Shown: piece after piece, positions 1 through 6,474 of the stretch
How positions within the stretch are numbered: the stretch's first letter is position 1
Layout of the letters: every line of letters begins with the position of its first letter
Source: Syntrophobacter sp. SbD2
Lineage (GTDB): Bacteria > Desulfobacterota > Syntrophobacteria > Syntrophobacterales > Syntrophobacteraceae
Direction of reading: 5' to 3'
DNA: 6,474 bases
Assembly: GCA_900290385.1 (NCBI GenBank)
Contig: OMSV01000090.1
Location: 1 to 6,474 of the forward strand
Program-made: the position numbers and the translations under genes
The notes under the pieces: generated by a model
Database searches by the model: none
What the model saw: the letters and a program-made list of their open reading frames with translations, nothing else
What the model was told of the DNA's origin: nothing

Positions 1-351
1 TATTCCCTCGCCCGAATCCCCTTCAATAAACTCGTAGGCAATACCGGCACGCAGCACTCTGTCGATCCAGCCTTTCAGTATGGCCGGGGGCTGGCCCCAC
101 CAGTTCGGGTGAACCACAACGATACCCCGGGCTTGGGCTATTTCCCAGCAATGGTTCACGATCGGCCCCGGCACATCAGCGCCTTCAGGCAATTCCTGCA
201 TGGTTAGCAGGGGGTCGAATTTTTCTTTGTACAAATCATGGAAGAACACCTCATGTCCACTCACACTCCCAAGCTGCTCGACTGCTGCGTGGGCAATAGC
301 GTGGTTGAAACTGCCGCCGTCTGGATGGGCTAGAATGACCGATACTCTCAT
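1..351 (-). CDS. NAD(P)H:quinone oxidoreductase, flavodoxin-like fold (N-terminal part, cut by window edge)
   Basis: The minus strand is open from the ATG at 351-349 to the left edge, giving 117 residues with no stop. The start reads MRVSVILAHPDGGSFNHAIA, the typical first beta strand and FMN/FAD-phosphate loop (A-H-P-x-x-x-S-F-N) of the Flavodoxin_2 family. Near residues 81-108 lies the family signature H-P-N-W-W-G-Q-P-P-A-I-L-K-G-W-I-D-R-V. Members (MdaB, KefF, NQO-like, YwrO-like) use a flavin to pass two electrons from NAD(P)H to quinones or other electrophiles in the cytoplasm. They are usually 180-210 residues long, so roughly the last 70-90 residues lie outside the window. The ribosome binding site is weak: AGGG about 10 nt before the ATG. 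The gene follows the membrane-protein fragment at 389-568 by 37 nt on the same strand, so the two may share a transcript. The fold is clear, but the exact substrate and subfamily cannot be assigned. Confidence 0.9.
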   Translation of the reverse strand, partial: MRVSVILAHPDGGSFNHAIAHAAVEQLGSVSGHEVFFHDLYKEKFDPLLTMQELPEGADVPGPIVNHCWEIAQARGIVVVHPNWWGQPPAILKGWIDRVLRAGIAYEFIEGDSGEGI

Positions 352-381
352 TTTGAATTTACCCTGAATAATGCACTAAAA

Positions 382-401
382 GGCTTATTTACGGACAAGC
401 C
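382..401 (-). other. Short inverted repeat with T-run, weak terminator-like hairpin
   Basis: Read on the minus strand, GGCTT (401-397) and AAGCC (386-382) form a 5-bp stem around a 10-nt loop, followed by TTTT. It overlaps the stop codon of the membrane-protein fragment and precedes the oxidoreductase gene. The stem is short and the loop long, so it would be a weak intrinsic terminator at best. It could be chance. Confidence 0.2.
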
Positions 402-568
402 CTAAGTGCAGGGACATAGCCCATAGCGAACCGGTAAGCACCTGAGACGTCATCGAAGCCCCAAAGAAGCTTCGCAACGGACGGCACGAGCATCGGCATT
501 ATAGCCAGTGCGTCTGTGACTGCACCGGTGAGGAATGCAGCTCGAAGAATTCTCTCCTGGTCCGGCAT
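389..568 (-). pseudogene. N-terminal fragment of a small conserved membrane protein
   Basis: The reading frame starts at the ATG 568-566 and stops at TAA 391-389, giving 59 residues. It begins MPDQERILRAAFLTGAV and continues through a hydrophobic stretch (residues about 11-37) to W-G-F-D-D-V-S-G-A-Y-R-F-A-M-G-Y near residues 36-51. This closely resembles the first half of an uncharacterised bacterial membrane protein of roughly 120-150 residues that I recognise only by style (R-I-L-R-x-A-Y-L-x-G-A-x-x-D-A-L then W-G-F-x-x-x-S-G-x-Y-x-F-A-M-G). In those proteins the G-Y position is followed by further transmembrane helices. Here the frame gives eight unrelated-looking residues and ends. None of the other frames up to the next gene continues the protein, so the 3' half seems deleted, not just frameshifted. 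The start is supported by ACGGAG six nt upstream. No function can be given. It could still be expressed as a short peptide. Confidence 0.5.
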
Positions 569-574
569 GTGAGT

Positions 575-580
575 CTCCGT
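575..580 (-). promoter_or_regulatory. Ribosome binding site of the membrane-protein fragment
   Basis: Read on the minus strand this is ACGGAG, with the GGAG core six nt before the ATG at 568-566. It sets the start of the truncated gene and shows that a real translation start once existed (or still exists) here. Confidence 0.6.
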
Positions 581-821
581 GTTTTGAGTCTAAACGCCCA
601 TGCGGCAGTAGCCGCAGGGAGGACAAGGCAGCACAGCTTCGCCGCGCAGGCAGGCGGTTTCGGTAAGCGCTCAGTCGAGTCCGGTCTGTTCCAGCACCAT
701 CCGCGCTGGCTTCACCATCCAATATACCAATCCGGCCGGGAATTCAAAGCGAGAAATCTTGATCGCTAAACAATGTGAGACCGTTGAATATTGGGGCTGG
801 GGGTCTTATCTCATTGAGCAC

Positions 822-828
822 GGAGGAG
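822..828 (+). promoter_or_regulatory. Shine-Dalgarno site of the alpha-2-macroglobulin gene
   Basis: GGAGGAG ends three nt before the ATG at 832, and the GGAGG core (822-826) sits five nt from it, an ideal spacing. It decides the start: the upstream in-frame ATG at 775 has no such site, would add 19 residues before the signal peptide, and is less likely. Confidence 0.85.
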
Positions 829-831
829 CCT

Positions 832-948
832 ATGTCTCAGCGAGAGTGGACTAGAGGAAGGTTTAAGTTTGCAATGAGAGTCCCGGCATGCTTGGTTTTG
901 ATCGGGTTTTTCGCGATTCTGAGCTTCATGACCGCCTCGGCGCCCGCT
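832..948 (+). other. Signal peptide, Sec type, no lipobox
   Basis: A basic n-region (R8, R10, K12, R16) precedes a hydrophobic core from V17 to about T34, then A-S-A-P-A-A-E-G-G. The best signal peptidase I site is A37-P-A39, with cleavage before A40. There is no cysteine at a lipobox position; the only nearby cysteine, C20, is inside the core. The product should therefore be soluble in the periplasm, unlike E. coli YfhM, which is a lipoprotein. Met15 could serve as an alternative start but has a poorer ribosome binding site. Confidence 0.75.
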
Positions 949-3900
949 GCTGAAGGCGGCCCCGGAGAGGCGCTAAAGATAACCCGCATTACCCCTTCGG
1001 GCGCCGATATCCCACCGGGGAGGCAGATCGTCCTGGAATTCAACCACCCGGTCGTACCCCTCGGCAGAATGGAACGGAACGCATCAGAGATACCGATTTC
1101 CATTGAACCGACCCTTTCGTGCCAGTGGCGATGGCTGAATTCTTCCAACCTTGCGTGCCAACTGGACGAGCGGAACACCATGGCCCCATCGACACGTTAC
1201 ATTATCACGGTCAGGCCTGAGTTCAAGTCGGAGGACGGGGCAATCATGGCTGAACCGGTCACTCACTCTTTCATAACACAGCGTTCCAAAGTCAACTTTG
1301 CGGTATTCGAAGAGTGGCTGTCGCCTGTAAAGCCGCAAATCAAGGTACGTTTCGAGCAGGCTGTCCGGCAAGACTCCATAGAAGCGCACGCATTTTTCAG
1401 GGGGGCAGCAGGCTTGAGAGTTGGGGCGAAAGTTCTCGATGACCACCGGGAGGACAAGTATGAGAAACCGGGCCTTAACTGGCTGCTGAGCCCGCTAGGC
1501 GACCTTCCTCCGGACAAAGATATACAACTCGTGGTCGAACCGGGAATTATAGCTCGCATTGGGACCGAACCCGGCGTCGAAAGCCGGTCGGTCTTCGGCT
1601 TTCGCACACTTGGGGGGTTCAGGTTCGCAGGTGTGCAGTGCTACGACCTGAAAGGCGTCCAGTCAATCATTCGCCCTGAGAGCCGCGCTTCTCAGAATTT
1701 GCCTCAGACCGTATGCAATCCTCAAAGCCCTGTTTCCCTGCTCTTTACCTCTCCGGTAGCTCAATCGGAACTTAAAGATAAAGTCTCGGTTACGCTGAGC
1801 GCAAAGGGCGCGCCGGCCGTTAACCCCTGGTCCGAATACCCTGGATACTCCAGGCTCAGAGAACTGCCTAAAAAGGGCAGTTATTTCGCCTATGAGTTCG
1901 AAAACGAATCCCTCAAACCATTCAGCAAGTACCGAATCCACGCCAAAGCGAACAGCCTCAGGGATGAATTTGGAAGACCTATTGCCAAAGCCATCGACAT
2001 GCGTTTAAAGACGGACCATTTGACGCCTGAATTGAGCCTCTACAAGAACATGTCTGTCCTGGAGAAGGGGATCGATACCGATTTGCCGGTCTTTGCGAGC
2101 AATATCGACGGGATCGATCTAAGGTTCCAGACGGTTACGGCAGCGGGAAAATCTGCCGCAAAAGTGGCGTCGCTTCCCGGCCCTAGGGTGCGAGACGTCA
2201 CGTCGGCAATACCGATGGGAGTACGAAAGCTTATTGGAGCGGAGTCGGGGGTCCTCACTGGGACTGTTTCGGCCCGCCCACCCATTCATCGGAAGAAGCA
2301 GGAGCCTGAGCAGGAGCAGGAGCAGGAGACGAACTGGTTTTTTGCGCAGGTAACTCCCTTTCATGTTCATGTAAAGATGGGACATTTCAACACATTGGTC
2401 TGGATTACCGACCTTCAGAGCGGCGAACCGGTCCCCGGAGTCAGCGTGGAGATCCGGAAGGATTCGTATAAAGATTTCGAAACACAGACGGAACCTCTAT
2501 CAACGGCCGTTACCGATTCGAACGGCATAGCCGAACTTGCGGGGACCTCGGAAATCGATCCCGCGCTAAAAATCGCTGAGGGTTATGCCGCCGACAGTGC
2601 TCAAAGGTTCCTCGTGTTGTGCCGCAAAGGAAACGATATGGCACTGGTCCCGCTAATGTATCACTTCCGGGTCGACTCAGAGGGGGCGAACTATCAGTAC
2701 ATCCCTTCCTGGATGCGGTCGCTGCACGGGCACATTCGCGCCTGGGGCGCCACCGCGCAGGGTATCTACAAATTAGGGGACACGGTTCAGTACAAAATTT
2801 ATGTCAGGGACCAGGCAAACCGGCGCTTTATCCAGCCGCCTGCGGCCTCCTACAGCCTGAAAGTGCTGGACCCAACCTCCAGGGTTATCTTTCAACGAGA
2901 TAACATTGAACTTTCAGAATTCGGCGCCATGAACGGCGAGTTTCTGATTCCAAAGAACGGTGCGGTCGGATACTACAATTTTCAGCTTGAATCCAGTTTT
3001 GCCAAACTGAATCTGGAGCCGCTTCAAGTCCTTGTAAGCGATTTTACACCCTCGCCTTTTCAGGTCACCACCGAGCTCAACGGGAAGATTTTTGGCACAG
3101 GAGAGCCGGTTAGTGTCTCGACTCAGGCCAAACTTCATGCCGGTGGGCCTTACGCAGGTGCGGACCTCGGCGTTACGGCGTCTGTGGAGGCCCAACCTTT
3201 TCGGGCCGTTAACCCTTTAGCCCGGGATTTCAAGTTCGACGTCATCGAAAAAGTCGATAAAGAAGATAACGGAGAAACCAAGCCCGAAGTTCAAACCGTC
3301 TTCCAGACAAAAGGCAAACTGGACAATAACGGCAATTTCGAGACACAGTTTAGCCTTACCGAACTGCCTGTCTACTATGGGCGGCTCACTGTCGAGAGTT
3401 CCGTGAGAGACGAACGGGGCAAATCCGTCGCAAGCCGTGCGACAGCAGCCTGCTTTGGGCGTGACCGTTTTGTCGGACTGAATCAGCAGGACTGGGTCCT
3501 CCAGGAAGGAAAACCCGCCAAGACCGACTTCATTGTAACGGATCAGACGGGAAACGCCGTCCCCGGCGCTCAGGTCCGAATCGACGTTGAGAAACTGCAG
3601 ACCAAAGCCGCTCGAGTGAAAGGGGCGGGAGACGCCTACCCGACGCGATATGAGGAGGAGTGGACGCCGGTTGAGACCCTGAGCCTGTCATCGGGCGTTG
3701 AACCGATGAGCTTCGAATTTACTCCGAAGCAGTCCGGAACATTACGAATGGTAGCCAGTGTTTCAGACTCCAAGGGCCGCGTCCAGAAGACTGCAATGCG
3801 GCAATGGGTTTCGGGGAAAAGTGACGTGCTCTGGAAGACGGAGGAAGGAAATCTGCTGAATATCTATCCCGATAAAGAAGAATACCACGTGGGCGATACG

Positions 3901-5577
3901 GCGCGGGTTTTCGTGCAAAACCCGTTCCCGGGCGCGAAGGCCCTGGTTACCGTGGAGCGTTACGGAGTGCTGGAGCACTGGGTGAAAACGCTGGAGCACA
4001 GCGCCGAGTTAATCGAAATCCCGGTACTGCCCGATTACCTGCCCGGATTTTATGTCAGCGTGATGGTTATGTCCCCAAGAGTTGAAAAGCCTCTTGGGCC
4101 GGGAGGCGAAGACCTTGGCAAACCGGTCTTTCGCATAGGTTATACGAAGCTCGAGGTGAAGGACCAGTTTAAGGAGATTGAAGTAAAATGCAGCACCGAC
4201 AAAGAAACCTATAAGCCGCGCGAGACGGTAAAACTCCAGTTCGAAGCACACCCGAGAAATCTTTTGCCCGGCGAGCCGGATCCACCCATCGAACTTGCGG
4301 TCGCCGTTCTCGATGAGTCTGTTTTCGACCTTTTGCGCCAGAAAAGAGGCGCTTTCGATCCCTACCAGGGTTTTTATAAGCTGGAGGATTTGGACCTTGT
4401 CAACTACAACCTGATAATGCAGTTGGTTGGAAGAGAGAAGCTTGAGAAAAAGGGAGGGTTCCCTGCGGCTGCCGCCGGGTTCGATCTTGGCATGCGTTCG
4501 GTCTTCAAGTTCGTAACCTACTGGAACCCATCCATTCGTGTCAGTGGTGACGGCAAGGCGAGCGTCGAGTTTCAATTGCCCGATAATCTGACGGGATGGC
4601 GCGTGCTGGCAATGGCGGTATCTCCTGATGATCGCATGGGCCTGGGAGAGTGCACCTTCAAAGTGAATCAGCTTACTGAGATCAGGCCTGTGCTCCCCAA
4701 CCAGGTCCTGGCGGGAGATAGTTTTGCAGCCGGTTTTTCGGTGATGAACCGGACGGGAGAAAGCCGAAATATCGAAGTGAAAATCCCGGCCGAGGGCCAG
4801 GTTGTCCCCGGCAAGTCCGGCCAGCCGCAGACCGCTGCCGCTACGACTACGCAAACAATTGCGGCTGAGCCATATAAGCGCTATACGGTCCGGCTGCCGG
4901 TGGAGGCCACCGGCAAGGGTGAAATAGTTTTCACTGTGCAGGCCGGTGACGCTCTGGACCGGGACGGCTTGAACCACACTCTGAAGGTTTTGCCGTGCCT
5001 TGACCGAAACGTAGCGGCCGCCTATGGGACCATCCTGACGGGCGAGGCTTCTCAGGGAATTGAATTCCCCGAGAACATGCGTCCGGACTCGAGCCTGCTG
5101 AGCGTAGGGCTGTCGCCCTCCATTCTGGGGGGGCTGGAGGGGCCGTTCGATTTCATGAAAGTGTACTCATTCGAGTGCTGGGAGCAGAAGATAAGCCGGG
5201 CGGTCATAGCAGGTGCGGCGGCCGGTCTTGCGCCCTATTTTTCGAATTCGTTCTCATGGCAAAACGGTCCGGGGGAGGCGGACAGGATACTTGCAACCGC
5301 CTCCGAGTTTCAGGCCCCCAACGGCGGAATGGCTTTCTACCAGCCCCGCGATGACTATGTAAGCCCATTTCTGAGCGCTTTTACGGCCAAGGCATTCAAC
5401 TGGCTGAGGGAGTCGGGTCACGCGCCTCCCGTTCCGGTCGAGGAAAAACTCACACGCTATCTTATCGATCTTCTGAAGCGCGACGAATCGGCAGACGGTG
5501 TTTCCCGGAGTGTTCTTTCCAACGTAAGGGCGCTTGCGCCGATCTCGAACGCCACTACCTGCGCCTGCCGGATATGA
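832..5577 (+). CDS. Bacterial alpha-2-macroglobulin, N-terminal 1581 residues (frame broken in the thioester domain)
   Basis: Periplasmic protease trap of the bacterial alpha-2-macroglobulin family (YfhM-like, thioester-bearing type). Order of parts, in residues from the ATG at 832: signal peptide about 1-39; an Ig-like/MG1-type N-terminal domain about 48-150; cysteine pairs C97/C109 and C270/C295 that fit disulfides in the periplasm; a Glu/Gln-rich segment 490-499; an MG3-type domain from about 520 (V-W-I-T-D-L-x-x-G-E-P-V-P-G); MG2 about 634-722 (A-W-G-A-T-x-x-G-I-Y-K-x-G-D-T-V-Q-Y); bMG5/bMG6-like domains about 735-983 (G-R-D-R-F-V-G-L near 876); bait-region domain about 1008-1165 (Y-H-V-G-D-T-A, L-V-T-V-E-R-Y-G-V); A2M domain about 1223-1280 (T-Y-W-N-P-S-I, L-T-G-W-R-V-L-A-M-A); thioester domain with C1449-W-E-Q1452. 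The frame is homologous to about residue 1569; residues 1570-1581 are out-of-frame sequence ending in TGA. The rest of the protein continues in another frame from 5541. Family and domain order are certain. Whether the product works is not, because the thioester domain is cut. Confidence 0.93.
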   Translation: MSQREWTRGRFKFAMRVPACLVLIGFFAILSFMTASAPAAEGGPGEALKITRITPSGADIPPGRQIVLEFNHPVVPLGRMERNASEIPISIEPTLSCQWRWLNSSNLACQLDERNTMAPSTRYIITVRPEFKSEDGAIMAEPVTHSFITQRSKVNFAVFEEWLSPVKPQIKVRFEQAVRQDSIEAHAFFRGAAGLRVGAKVLDDHREDKYEKPGLNWLLSPLGDLPPDKDIQLVVEPGIIARIGTEPGVESRSVFGFRTLGGFRFAGVQCYDLKGVQSIIRPESRASQNLPQTVCNPQSPVSLLFTSPVAQSELKDKVSVTLSAKGAPAVNPWSEYPGYSRLRELPKKGSYFAYEFENESLKPFSKYRIHAKANSLRDEFGRPIAKAIDMRLKTDHLTPELSLYKNMSVLEKGIDTDLPVFASNIDGIDLRFQTVTAAGKSAAKVASLPGPRVRDVTSAIPMGVRKLIGAESGVLTGTVSARPPIHRKKQEPEQEQEQETNWFFAQVTPFHVHVKMGHFNTLVWITDLQSGEPVPGVSVEIRKDSYKDFETQTEPLSTAVTDSNGIAELAGTSEIDPALKIAEGYAADSAQRFLVLCRKGNDMALVPLMYHFRVDSEGANYQYIPSWMRSLHGHIRAWGATAQGIYKLGDTVQYKIYVRDQANRRFIQPPAASYSLKVLDPTSRVIFQRDNIELSEFGAMNGEFLIPKNGAVGYYNFQLESSFAKLNLEPLQVLVSDFTPSPFQVTTELNGKIFGTGEPVSVSTQAKLHAGGPYAGADLGVTASVEAQPFRAVNPLARDFKFDVIEKVDKEDNGETKPEVQTVFQTKGKLDNNGNFETQFSLTELPVYYGRLTVESSVRDERGKSVASRATAACFGRDRFVGLNQQDWVLQEGKPAKTDFIVTDQTGNAVPGAQVRIDVEKLQTKAARVKGAGDAYPTRYEEEWTPVETLSLSSGVEPMSFEFTPKQSGTLRMVASVSDSKGRVQKTAMRQWVSGKSDVLWKTEEGNLLNIYPDKEEYHVGDTARVFVQNPFPGAKALVTVERYGVLEHWVKTLEHSAELIEIPVLPDYLPGFYVSVMVMSPRVEKPLGPGGEDLGKPVFRIGYTKLEVKDQFKEIEVKCSTDKETYKPRETVKLQFEAHPRNLLPGEPDPPIELAVAVLDESVFDLLRQKRGAFDPYQGFYKLEDLDLVNYNLIMQLVGREKLEKKGGFPAAAAGFDLGMRSVFKFVTYWNPSIRVSGDGKASVEFQLPDNLTGWRVLAMAVSPDDRMGLGECTFKVNQLTEIRPVLPNQVLAGDSFAAGFSVMNRTGESRNIEVKIPAEGQVVPGKSGQPQTAAATTTQTIAAEPYKRYTVRLPVEATGKGEIVFTVQAGDALDRDGLNHTLKVLPCLDRNVAAAYGTILTGEASQGIEFPENMRPDSSLLSVGLSPSILGGLEGPFDFMKVYSFECWEQKISRAVIAGAAAGLAPYFSNSFSWQNGPGEADRILATASEFQAPNGGMAFYQPRDDYVSPFLSAFTAKAFNWLRESGHAPPVPVEEKLTRYLIDLLKRDESADGVSRSVLSNVRALAPISNATTCACRI
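2302..2328 (+). repeat. GAGCAG hexanucleotide tract encoding Glu/Gln repeats
   Basis: From 2308 to 2328 GAGCAG is repeated three and a half times, preceded by GAGCCT at 2302, which looks like a variant unit. It encodes alternating Glu and Gln at residues 490-499, a polar linker just ahead of the MG3-type domain. Because the unit is six bases, gain or loss of copies would change linker length without breaking the frame. Confidence 0.8.
5176..5187 (+). other. Thioester motif C-W-E-Q of the alpha-2-macroglobulin
   Basis: The codons TGC TGG GAG CAG encode C1449-W-E-Q1452 in the context Y-S-F-E-C-W-E-Q-K-I-S-R. In the family the Cys and Gln side chains of C-x-E-Q join as an internal thioester that reacts with a protease after bait cleavage. 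Both reactive residues are present, which places the protein in the thioester-bearing class and not the YfaS-like class, which lacks it. Confidence 0.9.
5529..5540 (+). repeat. Inverted repeat GGCGC-TT-GCGCC at the frame break
   Basis: Two perfect 5-base arms flank a 2-base spacer exactly where recognisable alpha-2-macroglobulin sequence leaves one frame and resumes in the next. Such a GC-rich hairpin could promote a replication slip that caused a deletion, or a sequencing artefact. Which of these applies cannot be read from the sequence. Confidence 0.5.
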
Positions 5578-6474
5578 ATCTTTTCGGCAAGGCAATGTTT
5601 CTGGAAGCCCTCAGTAAAGTGGCAGATACTCTGGAAATGAGGAAGGAAGTGGTAAAAAGCATTCTGGCCCACGCCGACCAGAGCAGTGGGACAATCAGAT
5701 TTACCGAGCAGCCGGATTCGTCGCTGGGCTCCATCCTGTCGTCGCCAATCAGGGACAATTCAGCAATCCTGATGGCTTTTCTTTCTTACCGGGCACAAAG
5801 CCCTGCGGACGATCTAAGTGATATCCCCTTAAGACTGATGGCTACGATCGCATTGAGCAGAAAAGGCCAGGATCACTGGGCCTCGACCCAGGAGAACCTC
5901 TTTGCGGCAATGGCGGCCGTTGCTTACAGCAAAGCATTCGAAACGCAAAAGCCGCAGTTACGCTTTCAAGCGCTGCTCGATGAGAAACCAATCGGCCAGG
6001 GCAGTTTTGAGAGTTTCGCGGACAAGTCCCTGAAATTCGATTACCGGGCACAGGATTCGGACCGCGGGCGAAAAACGGCCGTTAAGGTGCACAAGGAGGG
6101 GGAGGGCAGGCTTTACTACGATACGGTGCTCTCCTATGAGCCGGCCCAAATGAGTGGTGATTCGATCAACGCCGGGATTGAGATTCACAGGGAATACAGT
6201 GTCGAACGTGACGGTAAATGGGTCCTTGGGAAAAATCCCCTCGAAGTCAGGACCGGCGATCTGGTAAGGGTTGACCTGTTCGTATCTTTGCCCTCGGAGC
6301 GCTTCTTTGTCGTTGTGGAGGACCCTGTGCCGGGCGGTCTGGAACCGGTAAACAGGGAACTTGCGACCTCCTCGGAAGTTGACGCGCAAAAGGGCGAAGC
6401 TGCATTCGCGCCGGAGTCTATGCGCAGCCGCTACACAGACTGGACGAACTTCGGAATATCCCGCTGGAGCTTCT
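5541..6474 (+). CDS. Alpha-2-macroglobulin, C-terminal continuation in the -1 frame (cut by right edge)
   Basis: A frame open for 311 codons from the GAT at 5541 to the window end continues the protein of the preceding gene. It starts D-L-E-R-H-Y-L-R-L-P-D-M-N-L-F-G-K-A, which matches the middle of the thioester domain helical barrel in relatives. It goes on with A-H-A-D-Q-S-S-G and S-P-I-R-D-N-S-A-I-L (rest of the thioester domain, to about 5950), then a beta-rich MG-type domain and a bMG10-like C-terminal domain with V-V-V-E-D-P-V-P-G-G-L-E-P-V-N near 6310-6356. The final W-S-F at the edge normally precedes Y-H-R-E-L in this family, so perhaps another 80-120 residues lie outside. The first usable ATG, at 5574, overlaps the stop of the upstream frame as ATGA, but has no clear ribosome binding site. 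It is most simply the 3' part of one broken gene. A separately translated second chain is possible but less likely. Confidence 0.88.

Larger units (their letters stand above)
569..831. other. Divergent intergenic region with possible decayed coding sequence
   Basis: This 263-nt gap separates the minus-strand pair from the plus-strand alpha-2-macroglobulin gene, so promoters for both directions should lie here. I see no convincing -35/-10 pair; TTGAAT at 784-789 followed by TTATCT at 806-811 is a poor match. On the minus strand one frame is open from 805 to a TGA at 673-671 (44 codons, ending in a stretch containing YWMVKPARMVLEQTGLD). It is open again in the same frame to TAG at 592-590, ending with C-P-P-C-G-Y-C-R-M-G-V. 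It has no supported start codon or ribosome binding site. It reads more like the end of a decayed gene than random sequence, but I do not recognise it. A 66-codon plus-strand frame at 569-769 lies opposite it and shows no family resemblance. Confidence 0.4.

Noticed and set aside
450..722. 90-codon minus-strand open frame
   Set aside because: It overlaps, in a different frame, the membrane-protein fragment that has family resemblance and a good ribosome binding site. Its own translation is Arg/Ser-rich with no recognisable motif.
784..811. Possible sigma-70 promoter TTGAAT / TTATCT before the alpha-2-macroglobulin gene
   Set aside because: The spacing of 16 nt is acceptable, but the -10 element matches the consensus at too few positions to be called.
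775..831. Upstream start at 775 for the alpha-2-macroglobulin gene
   Set aside because: It has no Shine-Dalgarno site and would put 19 extra residues in front of a normal signal peptide, while the ATG at 832 has GGAGG at ideal spacing.
4009..4977. 322-codon open frame on the minus strand opposite the alpha-2-macroglobulin gene
   Set aside because: It lies wholly within the clear coding sequence of the plus strand (bait-region and A2M domains), its translation shows no family resemblance, and long antisense frames are expected from the codon bias of a GC-rich gene.
5512..5577. Programmed -1 frameshift joining the two parts of the alpha-2-macroglobulin
   Set aside because: The direction of the shift fits, but no slippery X-XXY-YYZ heptamer or long homopolymer occurs in frame near the junction, and the apparent loss of about a dozen residues points to a deletion.
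5958..6389. 143-codon minus-strand open frame near the right edge
   Set aside because: It is antisense to the well-supported C-terminal part of the alpha-2-macroglobulin and has no motif or start signal of its own.

Overview
The window is a 6.5 kb piece of a bacterial chromosome with moderately high GC and Gram-negative features: strong Shine-Dalgarno sites, ATG starts, and a large exported protein of the bacterial alpha-2-macroglobulin family. No taxonomic marker gene is present. A proteobacterial or Desulfobacterota-like host is only a guess from protein style and base composition.

Layout. Positions 1-351 (minus strand, running off the left edge) encode the N-terminal 117 residues of a flavodoxin-fold NAD(P)H:quinone oxidoreductase. 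Just upstream of it on the same strand, 389-568 encodes a 59-residue fragment of a small membrane protein. It has a very good ribosome binding site but seems to lose its C-terminal part abruptly. Positions 569-831 are an intergenic gap between the two divergent transcription units. It holds no recognisable gene, but a minus-strand frame interrupted by one TGA may be decayed coding sequence.

From 832 to the right edge the plus strand is filled by one very large alpha-2-macroglobulin gene: signal peptide, N-terminal Ig-like and MG-type domains, bait-region domain, A2M domain, and a thioester domain with an intact C-x-E-Q motif. The reading frame breaks near 5530-5541, about 120 residues after the thioester cysteine. 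The same protein resumes in the -1 frame and stays open to position 6474, where it is cut off by the window edge. Compared with the family as I remember it, about a dozen residues are missing at the break, so this looks like a small deletion (3n+1 nt) rather than only a one-base error. The TGA ending the first frame overlaps an in-frame ATG of the second (ATGA).

Function. Bacterial alpha-2-macroglobulins are periplasmic protease traps: a protease cuts the bait region and is then captured covalently through the thioester. Homologues are often encoded beside the peptidoglycan synthase PBP1C, but no such gene lies inside this window. The oxidoreductase and membrane-protein fragment on the other strand have no evident functional link to it. 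I found no RNA genes, CRISPR arrays or insertion sequences, and nothing that amounts to a new system. The most notable features are the broken alpha-2-macroglobulin gene and the decayed material upstream of it.
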